DNA from: Cinchona pubescens
Taxonomy: Eukaryota > Streptophyta > Magnoliopsida > Gentianales > Rubiaceae
Assembly: GCA_025175665.1 (NCBI GenBank)
Contig: JANKKI010000003.1
Span: forward strand, 4,136,501-4,200,500
Direction of reading: 5' to 3'
DNA: 64,000 nucleotides
Below the pieces are notes generated by a model. The model worked only from the letters and a program-made list of their open reading frames with translations. It did not search any database and was not told where the DNA came from. Position numbers and translations under genes: made by a program. Shown here in pieces: positions 43,600 to 56,470 of the stretch; within the stretch, counting starts at the first letter, position 1; each line of letters begins with the position of its first letter.

Positions 43600-45990
43600 T
43601 CATCAAAACTGGTTAGCATTTATTGCCGTTAAGTTAAGGCTGTTATTATTATTATTTTTTGAAGGATGTTATTTTTCTTTCAAACCTCAATGAAAAATCT
43701 AATGACAAGCTATGAACTAATTCTTTGAGTTTGAAATGTTTAATCATCCATAATTCCTGTCGCATCTAGCGTTTGTGTTAGTTCCACAAAGAATAGCGGA
43801 TTATTCATCCACTTATACGCAATTAAACATCATCGACTGAGTAAACAATTAGTACCATGTTATGGTTGTTTGAGATTGAAGGATTTAAATTATACTTTAT
43901 GTAATGGTATTGGTTTAGTCTACCATACTTCAATTCTTAATAGGAACCTTAAATACGCAATTAAATTAAACACACATACAATATATAATCGGTTTTGTGG
44001 GTGGTTTATTTGTTTTTCTGTGTTCCATTTGTGTGTCGAGAGAAAAACATAGAGAAAAAGGAAGGAAAAGCATGTGACATGTTCGGAGGGTAGGTAACCA
44101 AATGTGTCATTAATACAATATATAAAAAATAAAGGATCATTTAATGTGATGTCATTATATAATTTATCAAAATTATCCTTATTAGTGTAATAAATTTTCA
44201 TTTATATCATTCTTGTGTAACCCTCATTAATCACATCTTTCCTTTTTATTTTTTTATCTATTAAAATTGCATACACAAAAGTGTGCCTCACTCAGTAATT
44301 AGAGTTGCTAATGTAAAAAGGAGAGGAAGAAATTAAAAATAGAACAGTTGGTTAGTTAAAATTAGCTGGTGGCGGCGACGGTGGCGGTGGTGGGGTTCAG
44401 AGAAAAGAAAGGAAGTCATGTGCAAGTCTATTGTGCATGGGAAAAAAAAAATTTGTACACGGAATTGATTCCAACATTAAGACAAGCATATACTAAAGTA
44501 TTTTAGCAAGCCTAATATCCCTCTTTCCTAAGAAGATGTCGAAGCCTCGACGGTTAACATCTTCCTTCAACATTTTTGCACTTCAAAGGAAATAGTTAGT
44601 CTTTCTTAAACTGTATTATAGAAAATTTTTTATATTATCAAATATATAAGAATGTCATATATATATACAAAAATAATATTTGAAATTTAAAAAATGAGTG
44701 CGTGACTTGTATCTATACTGTCATTATGCAAAAGATTAATTCAAAAGGAAATGCTTCGCATAAAAGTTTTAAAAATCGATATCTAATATTCATTCCATTT
44801 CAAAATAAGCAATTGGATTTAGTTGGTGCACGCGTATCAAGAAATTTCCAAAAAAAAAGTTTAAAATAATTGAATTATCCTTTTACATTAATATTTCAGC
44901 AATATAATTCTCTCTCTATTAATATGGTACTAAGAGTAAAGTAAGAAAAATATCATTTAATACTTTTTTGACTTTTTAAAGCGACAGATAATTTAAAATA
45001 AGACAATTTGTCTAAATGAAGAGTTATTTTGAAATAGAAGGAGTATGTTTTAGGAGTATTTTGTGAGCGGTTGAAGTTTAAGTGGGGTCCTAAATATGAA
45101 TTAATTTTTCCTACACGGATTGTATAGAAAATTTTTACACTATCCTGTTTACATGCATGCCTCGTAATTTTTGTTTTGTTTTATTTTTTTTTTTGAATTT
45201 TAGGCAATAAATTTCTATACTAATGATATAGAAAAGATTAATCATTTACTGTACATTTCGTAACTTAAGTTAAATTAGAATAATATTCTGGAAATCCAGT
45301 ATGGCATATTCATTGTAAACAGGTGGTTTTGTCAAATGTGATAATCTAAATATTAATTTCCGAATTTATTTTTTTCAAGTCCCTCCCTAAACTAATCAAT
45401 ATTGTAGATCAACATATAGAAACTCTTTTGTTTGACGTACAACATTATAAAAAAAAAAAAAAAATTAATAACACGAAAAATATTCTAACATAAATACATA
45501 CCTTAAAGTTTAATATATAGGAAAATTCTGCAATCCCGTTACTGTATGGTCACTCCATTATACTTTAAAATCTTGTAATTTTTTTGGGTAATGACTTTAA
45601 AAACTTGTATAGTACAAGTTTTTAAAGTATTGTAAAATTTTCCTTATATATGTGTTACATCTATCTTAGTTGTGTTGAAAATATAATTCTTTCTATCAAG
45701 AATATATCTCTGTTTTGTTGGTTTCTATACTATATGTGTAAAATGAGTCATGAAATCTTCTCTTTCACTCTCTGTATTAATCTATTGTCACACTCTATGG
45801 AGGCTTGCCACTCATAATAAATACACTTGTGAGTCAAAATACAAGCGGTAAGCATTAGAACTGTGATAGAGATTACTATCTTGTGGCCTAAAAGTGTGAC
45901 AGAGGGTGAGATATAACATCTGGAGCGTGAAATTATCAATACCATTAGGGTGTATTTGGTTGGATTGAAAATGTTTTCCAAGATTTTTAG
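43600..45990. other. No supported gene; AT-rich intergenic DNA
   Basis: Only a short ggcggcgacggtggcggtgg run (about 44367-44390) and A/T tracts stand out. Frames of 60-93 codons (for example 43920-44201) have no recognisable features. Confidence 0.5.
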
Positions 45991-46191
45991 AGCAATTGAT
46001 CGAAAATGTCACTCAATTAACTGGGGTTGTCATTTTAGCCATTGAGCTATTCTTGTGACCTAAATGGTCACATAACTTTTAAAAATATAACGGTAATATC
46101 GTTCCATCTATTTTATTCGTTAAATGTTTCGTTTGGTTAGTCACATAATCTTCTCTAAGGGTAAAACTATCAAACAAAATGAGATTATAAA

Positions 46192-47457
46192 GGAAAAGTT
46201 CCACTTACCCCTTGTGGTTTAATCATTTTTCACATTGCTCCAGTATGATTTAAAACTTACAAAAACTACCCATGCTTTTGGTTCAAATGTCAGATGGATA
46301 GAATCCCCTTCACTAACAGAATCATTTACTTTGTGGTCTATTATATCCTTGTATGTTTTTCTATCATTTAAATGTTATCATATTACTTTACAAAATAAAA
46401 AACCATAAAAACTAGAAATCAAAATTTAGAAAAAATAACAGAAAAAGGAAAAACTTCTTTTGTATGCATTAAGAAAATAAAAAATAGAATAAAGAATAAA
46501 ATTTCAACATAAAAGTTAAAAAGAAATCAGAAAATTAATAAAAGCAAGAAAAATCAAGAAACTTTGTTTTTTGTATTTTGGTGAAATGAAAAATAAATAT
46601 CAGAATAAAAAATTAAAAACTGAAGGAACAAAAAAAAAAATGAGAAATTTATGTCAGAAATCATTAAAAAACTAAAGAAATGGTAATGGAGCTTGAAGTG
46701 GTAGGATGGGATGTGGAGTGGGCTAGTGGTGACGTGGGGTTGAGATAGATCTAGAGATGGGGAGTGGGGGTGGGGAAGGCATGCGGTAGCGAGATTGGTA
46801 GGAGAGGCTTGGGGTGATGGGGATAGGAAAGAAGGATAGATAGCGGAATAGGGGGAGGGTGGCTGGGGGTGACGAAGAGGGGTAGGATCTTAAACAATTG
46901 GGGGTGGGGCCAAATCGAGGGTAGGAAAGGGGCCTGGGGTTGTGGAGAGGGAGTAGGGGAGCTGTGTGGTGGTGGTGGCGAAGATGGAGGTGTTGGGCTG
47001 ATTGTGGGTGGAGAGGAGTTGAGGTGGCGGGGATTGGGTGGGAGCTACGGCGTGGTGGCAGATAGAGGTGGGAGGGAGATGACATAGTGGGGATGGTGAT
47101 GGGGCTAAGAGGGTGGTGGTGCTAGGATGGTTGGTAAAGGGGAGGAAGATGATGGGTTTTTCTTTTTCTTTTATTTTTTTTATTTTGACCTTAAAATTTA
47201 TTTAATTTTATTTTGGCCCCCAAAATTAATTCATAATAATTGGATTGGCAATTAATAAAGGGTAATATGGGAAGAATATATAAAATATACCAAAAAATTC
47301 TAAACCAAGCATATTCACACGCATGTGGTATTCAACGTTTTTCCGTTTATTGGACAGACTTGAACCCTAAGCATGAAAAGGTGTTTGTAGGTTTTTTAAC
47401 CAAAAGGGGTGACGTGAAAAAATGCCAAAGATCAGGGATATAAGTGAAATTTTCCCA
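46192..47457. mobile_element. Nested MULE-like element with 8-bp TSD, carrying a GGT-rich core
   Basis: The left end ggaaaagttccacttacc and the reverse complement of the right end gggaaaatttcacttata align for about 110 bases, including ttttggttcaaatgtc against ttagggttcaagtctg. Flanks attataaa (46184-46191 and 47458-47465) match exactly. The middle (46690-47150) is GGT/GGGG-rich; long frames on both strands there are simple-sequence translations, not genes. Confidence 0.65.
46690..47150. repeat. G-rich minisatellite-like stretch
   Basis: Runs such as gggggtggggaagg and ggtggtggtggcg on the plus strand show strong G over C skew. The composition is far from that of its AT-rich flanks. Confidence 0.75.
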
Positions 47458-47650
47458 ATTATAAAAACCCCACACTTCTACTAGCAACAACCCCACTTCT
47501 TGTCAACTAACCACTATTGAACCCACCCTACCTCCACTAGAAGAAAATAATAGGCACCATTTTGCTACTAGTAGTAAAATACAAAAAAGAGATGCCAAAT
47601 CCATCTAGAATTCCTTTCTCCAAAACTTCAAATGCCAATACTACAACAAG

Positions 47651-49520
47651 GTTTGCGACTGCCTTTGGTGATCACCAAATCAAAGAAGGAAATTTTTAAA
47701 GCTGTCAAACTAAGGTTAGAGGAGAGATTGAAAGGGTGGAAGAATAAGCTGCTGAACAATGCAGGGAAAGAAGTGTTATTAAAGTCAGTATCAATGGCTC
47801 TACCTACATAATGTCTGTGTTCAAATTATCAAAGGGCTTCTGTAAAGATATGTCCAAATTGAAGATGAGTCAATTATAGTGGGGTACAAATCATGTGGAG
47901 AGAAAGATACATTGGATGTCTTGGAGTAGAATGACTAAAGCAAAGAAAGATAGTGGGCTAGGTTTCAAAGACTTCTATTGCTTTAACACAACTCTTTTTG
48001 CAAAGAATTTGTGGAGAATCACGAATCACCCTAATTTGCTGGTGAGTAAAGTGTTGAGAACTAAGTACCTTTGCAATGAAGCAATATTGAAAGCTGTTGT
48101 TCTAGGGGTTCCAAGTTAGTTCTGGAAAAGTATTATGTTTGCTAGAGACTTATTGGTGAAGGGCTGAAGTTCAGAATTGGAGAAGGCAAATCTGTCAACA
48201 TAAAAGAAAACAGATGGATTCCTTTTAACACAACTCGGAAAGTTTCCTCACAAAAACCTGTTGGCTACAACATCATAATAATGGATAAGCTCATTCATAA
48301 TTTCAGATGGATGTCAGATTTGTTAAGCCAAATATTCAATAAAGCGGATGCAAATCTCATCAGGGCTCTATAAATCTTGGACAGATTCCTATTAGTTTGA
48401 GTGGAACCAGAGAGAGATTTCTAGCACGTTACTCCCAGTGAACAGTATTCAGTTAATTTAGGGTACAGACTGGCAAAACAGATGGAAGATAGGAGAATAG
48501 AGGGAGCAGAAAGTGGGGAGAAGCCAATTCAACAACGAGGGTACATAGGATATGGAAAGCTCTTTGGATTAAATATAAAATCAAATATTTTTGTTGGAAG
48601 TGTTTACATAAAATTATTCCATGTTGGTGAGTTTGTTCATAATAGGGTAGTGCAGAGGTAGATAATTGTAAATTTTGTGGGGACAGGGAAGAATCCATTG
48701 AACATTTATTCTTCTTTTGCAAGGCAGTTGAAGAGGTGTGGAAATTAGCTCCAGTTAAGTTGGAAGGCCTCGATCAGTACAGGACTCTTTTTTGGGACTA
48801 GTGGGAAAAGCTATTGGAAGTGACGATCAGAGATGAAAGGGAATGTCACATAGCTTTGATTGCCAATATTTTGTGGTAAATTATATGGAAGGCTGGGTAC
48901 AATGGGGTCTTCAAGGGTAATGAAATTCCGATAACTAGCATTTTGCAGAAATCATAGGGAGACTGGTTAGAGTTTGAAGAAATATGCAAAGAGAAATCAA
49001 GGCATAGCTAAAACAGTCACAGCTGGAAGAGCTAGGAGATAGGATTCTCCCATACTAAGGGTAATAAAGATTAACATTGGTCTAAAGAGCAATAGACTGG
49101 TTAATAGGACTGGACTTGGGATAGTTGGGATAGATTGTGATAAGCAAATCCAAGCTATCTGGCCTCTGAAGGAAATAAGGACTATGGGGGACTTGAAGCA
49201 ACATAAGCAATCAAGATGGCTCTTTTTAAGGCTTTAGATCAGAAATGGCATAAGATTCAAGTGGAGAGCAAAACCAAAGAGATCATCAAGATACTACAAC
49301 AGAAGGACACCCCAGTCATCCTATCCTAGCAAACCTATTGGAGGACCGCTTAACTTTAAGCTCACTTTTCAGTTGTGTTCTTTTACGTGTTTAGTGAATA
49401 GACATAACAATAGCCTTGTACTAAGGCCGCAAACTTTTCTAAAAATCTTGTTAAAGATGTAATGTGGGAGAGTTTCTTTCCAATTTAGGCGGCCAAGCAG
49501 CCAAGAACATGTGAGGATAG
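47651..49520 (+). pseudogene. LINE ORF2 fragment: RT C-terminus, zf-RVT, RNase H remnant
   Basis: The readable order is LRLEERLKGWKNKLLNNAGK then EVLLKSVSMALP (RT thumb), HWMSWSRMTKAKKDSGLGFK and FNTTLFAKNLWRIT, then CKFCGDREESIEHLFFFC (zf-RVT finger) at about 48663-48720, then a decayed RNase H C-terminus near 49390-49480. It is a different copy from the LINE at 22 kb, lacks the endonuclease and RT active site, and is full of stops. I see no poly(A) end or target duplication. It lies inside the long-TIR MULE-like element. Confidence 0.8.
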
Positions 49521-49789
49521 TTATCCTTATAATTTCATATTTTGATAAGCAATACATATTATCATTTGGAAAAAAATTAATAATGCTACAGCGAGGTCCC
49601 ACTTCGGTTCAGCACCAAATCCACAAGCAAACATGGAAGAAGAATCCCTTTACCCTTTTTGAAAATTTTATGCTAAAGAGACGTTGCAGCTAGTCATGCT
49701 TTTGGAAAGGTCAGCATCTTAAATGCCTATGGGTTGAAAGAATTTGATTTTGGGGTTTAATTTAGTCTTCATAAATTTGATTTATGTTG

Positions 49790-50000
49790 CAGGGAAAAGA
49801 GAAAAGGGGAGAGACATGGAGTGGGTGAGGAGGTGGGGGTTGGGGTTGACGAAGATTGACCAAAGGGAGAGGCAGGGTTGAGCTAGAGGTGATAGATGTC
49901 GACGACAAGGGTGGCAGGGAAGATGGAGGGAAGGGGTAGAAAGAGGTCGAAGAGGTGGGATTTGGATTTTGATGGCGGTAGTTAGGGGTAGGGAAGATAA
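49790..50000. repeat. G/A-rich low-complexity stretch
   Basis: gggagagacatggagtgggt...ggtgggggttgggg style sequence borders the hairpin MITE on its left. Confidence 0.7.
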
Positions 50001-50002
50001 AG

Positions 50003-50654
50003 GAGAAAATTTTGAAACGGTGTTAATTTTAAAAATAAATTTTTTTGAGTGTTGATTTTAAATGGGTGAGTTCATGTAAAATTATTATTTTTTTTAAAAT
50101 AACATTCATTTTGACATTACATTCAGCAAATGCGAGGATAGTGTAATTTTTTTTTTAATTACGAAAAATTTTATTTTGTAAAATAAATTTTTTTTTTAAA
50201 AATTATTCGCCTGACCTCAAATTTGTGAAATGTGAGGTCAGGTATTACCATAACTTAACATCACATTGAAGTTTGTTGTAAGGACGGTAAGGCTCCCTCT
50301 TATTACATATGCGAAATATTACCTGACTTCGCATTTGCGAAATATTACCTGACCTCGCATTTCACAAATGCGAAGTCAGGCGAATTTTTTAAAATTATTT
50401 TACGAAATGGAGTATAAGAAAAATTAAAATTATTTAAAAAAATTTCACTAACCTTGCATTTCCAGAATGTGAGGTCAGAAAATAAATTTTTTTTTTTAAA
50501 TTTAGTTTTAACTGAACTCGCATTTAGCGAATGCTTGTCTGTAATGACCTCGCATTCAACGAATGCGAGTTTTCCCTTGTCTGAAAACCCATTTCAAATC
50601 AACACTAAAATAGAACGATTTTTAAAATTGATACCATTTAAAAATTTTCTCAAA
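50003..50654. mobile_element. Foldback MITE, 650 bp, with tcgcatt hairpins
   Basis: The left end gagaaaattttgaaacggtg...gtgttgattttaaatgggtg is inverted at the right end, acccatttcaaatcaacac...accatttaaaaattttctc, over about 66 bases. Between lie several hairpins based on cctgacctcgcatttgcgaa and its reverse (50208-50245, 50310-50383, 50515-50572). The right end also resembles 3290-3360, where the same hairpins lie to its left. No ORF. Confidence 0.65.
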
Positions 50655-51040
50655 TGAGGAGGTAAGGTGGCCGATAGCAAGAGAAGTGGGGGGAGAGGAG
50701 AGGAGATCCGGAGGTTGAAATTCTTATTAAATGATTTTTTTTTTTAGTAATTAAAAATGAAAATGGTAAGGGAAGGTACGGGTAACAGGGTTGAGGGAAA
50801 GGAAAAGTTGGAAGTTGTTTGTAATTTCCTTCTTCGACAATTTTACCTTTGGAAAAAAATCACGTTAGAATCACATGACTAATATAGTAGAATATTTAAG
50901 GGACAAAATAGACGGAGTGACCTTACTAATGCATACCCTAACTGTTTTGAAAGTTAACATTTAAGCCACAAGAATAGTTTAGTGACCAAAATGATAACTC
51001 TCGTATGATTGAGTAACCTTGCAGGCTGTTTGCTCTCTCT

Positions 51041-51041
51041 G

Positions 51042-51066
<25 letters not shown>
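51041..51066. repeat. Poly(T) tract
   Basis: About 26 consecutive T, just outside the right TIR of the long MULE-like element. No retroelement body adjacent to it could be identified. Confidence 0.9.
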
Positions 51067-51072
<6 letters not shown>

Positions 51073-52190
51073 CTTTAGCTCCAAACATATGAAAGTACTC
51101 TCTAATTTTTTTCCTATGGCTAAAAATAACTTATTAAAATTGAGCATAAGTTATTTTCCAAATAGTTCAAAAGTAACTTTAAACTTCGAAATACATAATT
51201 TTATAAATTTAATTACTAAACTTATTTTTGTTTTCAATTTTTGTACATTCATATTTCTTTTAATTGTAGATCTCACAGTACTATAACTATTTCTATGTAT
51301 ATTTTATTTTTTATATTTTCTTATAATTTAATTTTTAAATAAAATCAATCTTCTGTTAATCATAATTACTTGTGAAGTATTTGTTATAATTATTATAAAG
51401 CTTTTTAACTTATATTGATAAAATTAAATTTGAAAAACATCAAATAAACTATATTTGACAAAATCTTTTCATTTGTCATCCAAACATTCAATCAAATGAC
51501 CCTTAGAGTTAAACTATTGTAACTCTCCACTGTTTTTACATTACTTAGTAATATGTATGTACATCTCTTTGGTTCGTTTTCATGAATAGGTTTTGGTGAG
51601 AGTGTGATGTGTATACACTATTATTTATTAGTTTATTTTTTTTAGGCCATATACTGCAACAATTATTAGTTGAGCATTGTATTCAAACTAATTAGCAAAT
51701 TGCAACCAGGATTGTTAGATTATCAACCATCAAAATTATTAATCTCGATCTATATTTTACAAAATAAAGAAACCGCCATTGCTGAGCCATTTCAATGAAA
51801 GTTGACTTCTCTAGCTTCTACGCTTTCCAATCCTCATCCTACCATGATATCACATGGGAAACGGAAAGGAAGTAAGCTAGAAATGTGAATTGAACTGTGA
51901 AAAGTCGAATATTTTGACATAAGGGAAGAAATTCAGACTTAAGCTATATTCATTTTTTTTTAGCGAATCAGCGGTTCCGTAATAACAGCCGGATGCTTGT
52001 TTTATTGATGAATGAGAATAAAGTACATGGAGGAGGATAAAAATCGAAACCCCCCAAACTAATTACAATTTAGAGTTTCAAAACCCAAGTTTAGAAATCA
52101 AGACTTGGGAAAATCTAAGTAAACACAACCCATTATATCTATTCTCAACAACCCCTTGATACATCACATATCTAGTTATAAATTTATAAA
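51067..52190. other. No supported gene
   Basis: AT-rich DNA with short frames only (65 codons at 51089-51286). Nothing recognisable. Confidence 0.5.
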
Positions 52191-52195
52191 ACACC

Positions 52196-55159
52196 TAAAT
52201 CCTACAACTAACTTGGTGGCATCCCACAAGTATACGGTTGTCAACTAGTTGCAAAGGGAAGTAGGGATCGTACCCACAAGGATTAGTCGATAATTACCGG
52301 TTATTTGGTTAGATTACAAGTTGAAGCGATTAATTAAGAGAAGAGATTTTACTAAAACTAGAACTAATGGAACTAAAAAAGCAATTTAAAGTAAAGATTA
52401 ATCACTGAGAAAGCAATTAAAAATAAAGTATTTTTAGAAAGCAAACAAAGGGAATAATTTTAAGTGAAAAGCATATTAAGCAAGCAATTAGTTAATCTAA
52501 ACTACTTATTATCCCTAAGCAAGCACAATTAGAGAAATCCCCTAATCTATTCTAAGAATGCATGTAAAAAGAAAGTATTTTTACAAATCAATTAACTAAC
52601 ATAAACTACAATGAACACTAAGAAAGCACAATTAAGGAAAACACATTAACTAATCTACCAATTAAACTTAAAAAGCAAGTAAAGAAAGCAATTAAATTAC
52701 TCTATAATCTAGCCTACTTCTACTAACTTTCTAATGGGTCTTCTATGCCTCAAATGATGCTTAAAAGGGGTATAAATACTGCTAGGGTCCTGGGGTAATA
52801 GTGCAGCAAAAATCAGCCCCGAATAAAGTCATTTTTGCACCAGCCGTCTCCAGATTGCGATCTGGACTGAAACTTCAGTAATGCAACACTTCACAGTGTT
52901 GCTTTGAAAATCTTCATCCGACTTCCGATTCATGCGCCATTTTTTTTCATGCGATCCTAACACATAGGAGAGAAATAATATTATTATCTATAATAAACAC
53001 TTAAAATAATACCTAAATATATAATAAAATTCTGACAAAATAGCCCAAAAAATGAATGACAAATAAAGACGAACAAAAACTTAACTCCCAATGAAATTAA
53101 GTCAGAGACACGACACAACTCTATACACAAGAAACAAATAAAATATGCTAATTAAAGCCTAAATAATTACTAAAACTAATTACTAAAACACTTAATAAAC
53201 ACATATTACCACATTCTAACACATGAATGCAAAATAGACAAAAATACACGGAAACTCTAAAAATGCTCAAAACTAGTAGCCAAACTTTCAAGTTTAGGGT
53301 ACATATAACTCTAGTTTTCTAGAGTTTTCACACCCCCAAACTTAAGCTTTTGCTCATCCTGAGCAAAATAAAAGACAAGAAAAAAGAACAACAAAAACAA
53401 ACAACGCAAAACATACGACACAAGACACAACACATTAGACACCACCAAGCTGACAACATACAAGGTGAATAATAGATGTACTGAGCATTTGAATAATTAG
53501 AAGACCTCTCAAGGGACCTCAAATACCATATGACAATTGAACTATTTTAACCAGTCATTACAAGTTTTTCAATTTTTCTAAAGGAAACAAGTTCAAATGC
53601 CAAGAAAATGTTTCGAATAACCACGTATTAACCATCATCAAAAAGGTTTTTGAAAAACAAGTTCCATTAATCTAAAATATAGTTTTTTCTCAAATCAAAA
53701 GGATTACAACGTTTTTCAACTATCTTGACAAGGCTACATAGAAATAGAAGATCATTAGGATCTACCTAATATGCACATGTCACACAATTGAGTATATTTC
53801 TCTATCAAGGAGTGAGTAGTATGATATCAATGATGAGTATTAAAAATATTTCCTCCTCAACTTTTGGGTATACTAAAACGTAATTTCTAATGGCTTAATT
53901 CGGAGAAACAACATGGGTACATGTCGGAATCCCGTACTCGCCTTATTCCTAAAAACAAAGTGTTTTTTTTTACGTTGCCTTAAACCAAGGAAGTATGTGC
54001 ATATAGGAGTAAAACGTACCCAGGACTATATTCAAACCAATCACTTCACAGGTTAGAAGAAAGCCCCTAATCTATTCTAAGAAAGCAGGTAAAAAGAAAG
54101 TATTTTTAAAAAGCAATTAGCTAACCTAAACTATAAAGTAAAACTAAGAAAGCACAATTAAGGAAAACCCATTAACTAATCTACCAATTAAACTAAGAAA
54201 GCAATTAAATGAAGAGCTGATAAACTAATTTATCCTAATTAACCAATCTAAACTATGAATTACCACTAAGGAAGCATAATTGAAAGAAACCCATTAACTA
54301 ATCTAACAATTATACTAAAAAATTATGCAAAGAAAGCAAATATATGAAAGTAATTAGATTAAATAAAGTAAGAAAATATGAAATTAAAGTTTAACTAAAA
54401 GATTTTTAACATAAACAAGGAACTTACCACTACAAAGTTTCAATCTTTAGCTAGGAAATTGTGATTACAAGAAAGAGAAATCATACTCTAATCTAATCTA
54501 AGAAAACCCTCCCCAAATGAGGAGGATAATGAAGAAAATTACTCTCTAATCTGGCCTACTTCTACTAGATTTCTAATGCGTCTTCTATGCCTCAAATGAT
54601 GCTTAAAAGGGATATAAATAGTGCTAGGGTCGTGGGGTAATAGTGTAGCAAAAATCATCCCCGAGCAAAGTCATTTTTGCTCCAGCCGTCTCCAGATCAC
54701 GATCTGGACTAAAACTTCTGAAACCCACCATTTCACAGTTTTGCTTCAAAAATCTTCACCTGATGCTCGATTGATACGCCATTTTTTTTTTCATGCGACC
54801 CTAACATATAGGAGAATATTATTATCTATAATAAACACTTAAAATAAGACCTAAATATATAAATAAAATTCTCACAAAATAGCCCAAAAAACGAATAACA
54901 AACAAAGATAAACGAAAACTTAACTCCCGACGAAGTTAAGTCAATGACACGACACAGCTCTATACACAAGAACCAAATAAAATATGCTAATTAAGGCCTA
55001 AATAAGTACTAAAACACTTAATAAACCACATATTACCACATTCTAACACATGAATGCAAAATAGACAAAAACACATACGAAAACACTAAAAATGCTCGAA
55101 ACCGGTAGCCAAACCTTCAAGTTTAGAGTACATATGACTCTAGTTTTCTAGAGTTATCA
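52196..55159 (-). mobile_element. Non-coding LTR element remnant (LARD/TRIM-like)
   Basis: Two direct repeats, about 52196-53330 and about 54058-55159, share long blocks such as ctaatctattctaag, cctcaaatgatgcttaaaag and the final ctctagttttctagagtt-(t/a)tca. The left copy is followed by cacccccaaac, which is a purine tract on the minus strand next to a TG...CA-type LTR end, so the element would be on the minus strand with its 3' LTR on the left. The internal 730 bases encode nothing. The start of the left LTR and the PBS are uncertain; the right copy appears truncated. Confidence 0.55.
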
Positions 55160-56470
55160 CCCCTTGACAAAAATTGGGATTGTAGTAGAAGAATAAGACC
55201 TGTAAACCTTACAACACTGCCTTTATTAGGAAGATAGTTAGCTATTGTTAACTCTCTAAAAGATAGCTATTTTTAGTCAGTTTTTATGGTGTTTTGTTTA
55301 TTAAGTAGTGGTATTTTGGTCATTTTAGAGGTTTTTTTTTTCTTAAAATATCTAGTTTATGTATTTTTAATCTTTTATTACACTTATTTATGTATTTTAA
55401 TGTGTTTTTATAGGTTTGTGATTAATTATAGGTCAAACGGACGAAAACTAAGTAAAATAGAACAAAACCGGGACCTAGCGAGCAGAGCTACTGGTGCAGC
55501 TATGTCGAGAGGCTCAAAGCCGCATCCAATTTTGAGTTGGGAAAGGCATCTAGGACTGATCAGCAATGCCCAGTCTCACAATTTTGAGCGTATTTAGGGT
55601 TACAGGTGTTTGTTTTGGGCCCATTTTGGTATGTCTGGAAACTTATTCAGAATCCTAGGCTTTGTTAGTCTTAAAACCTATAAATAAAGCTTCTAAGACC
55701 TGAAAAATGGGTTCACTCTAAAGGCTACAAATTAGACTAGGGTTTTATTTTTTTCATGAAGAATTGAAGAGGAGGTTCAAGATTGACAATCTTGGACCAA
55801 GATCTTCCAATTTTTCATTAGAGAAGCATTCCTAAACCTTCATAGATTATTCTTATGTTATTTAATTCTATTTTGATTGTTATTTTCTTGTTTATCATGT
55901 TATAGAGTTCTCTTGTTAGGGTTTTGAGATATAGTCTTTTGTGATTGCATGAACTCATGTTTTATTATTATTATTCATGGTATATTTTCATTTAAGATTG
56001 ATGTTTTTATTATGTTCTTAATGCTTTCAAATCTTTGAGAGGTCAATTCTTGAATGTTCATGTAAATATGTGCGGAGAGGAACTAAGTAATTTGCATATT
56101 TATGATCAAGTAGCAAAAATCATGAATTGAGTGAATGTTTGACTTAGGATTACCGTGATTCATGTGGCCACTTTTATGAATTTCTTGTTCCAAATTAATG
56201 TCATTTTACTTATAAATACTTGTGTTGGACGAAAGACAAGTGAATTAGTAAAAAAGAATTATTGTTGCATTACCATTGAGTAATATCTACAACAGGGAAT
56301 TCAGCCGGCAATCTTGGAATTCAATCTAGAATAACTCGACTTGATTTTATGTATGAATAATTGGTGAAATCAAAATACCCTAATGCCTGCTAATTCTTGA
56401 ATCCATTTTAATTAATTAGTCTCTTAGATTAGTTAATTTAAATTTTTCAATAATTCACTTTTCCAAATAG
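55160..56470 (+). other. LTR-like sequence, possibly a solo LTR
   Basis: A TATA-like cctataaataaagc (55677-55690) is preceded by a GC-richer stretch (accgggacctagcgagcaga region) and followed by a leader with gggttttat, and later by long T-rich sequence. This resembles a plant gypsy LTR with U3, TATA and R. The LTR ends and target duplication could not be found. The 103-codon frame at 55286-55597 has no recognisable domain. Confidence 0.35.

Larger units (their letters stand above)
45998..51025. mobile_element. MULE-like element with about 190-bp TIRs, 5.0 kb
   Basis: Sequence from about 45998 (tgtcactcaattaac...ttgtcattttagccattgag...ctattcttgtgacct) matches the reverse complement of the right end (ggttactcaatcatacg...ttatcattttggtcactaaac...tattcttgtggctt) over about 190 bases, through ccatctattttattc/ccgtctattttgtcc. 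Long diverged TIRs suit the MULE superfamily. No transposase is found. Inside are another MULE-like element, a LINE fragment and a hairpin MITE. I could not identify a clear 9-bp target duplication. Confidence 0.55.

Noticed and set aside
46723..47087. Proline/histidine-rich and glycine-rich proteins on opposite strands
   Set aside because: Both are readings of the same G-rich simple sequence inside a non-autonomous MULE-like element.
45944..51510. An hAT-like element enclosing the long-TIR MULE-like element
   Set aside because: tagggtgtatttggttggat (45955 region) and the reverse complement of tcaatcaaatgaccctta (51490 region) look similar, but I found no 8-bp duplication and the match is under 25 bases.
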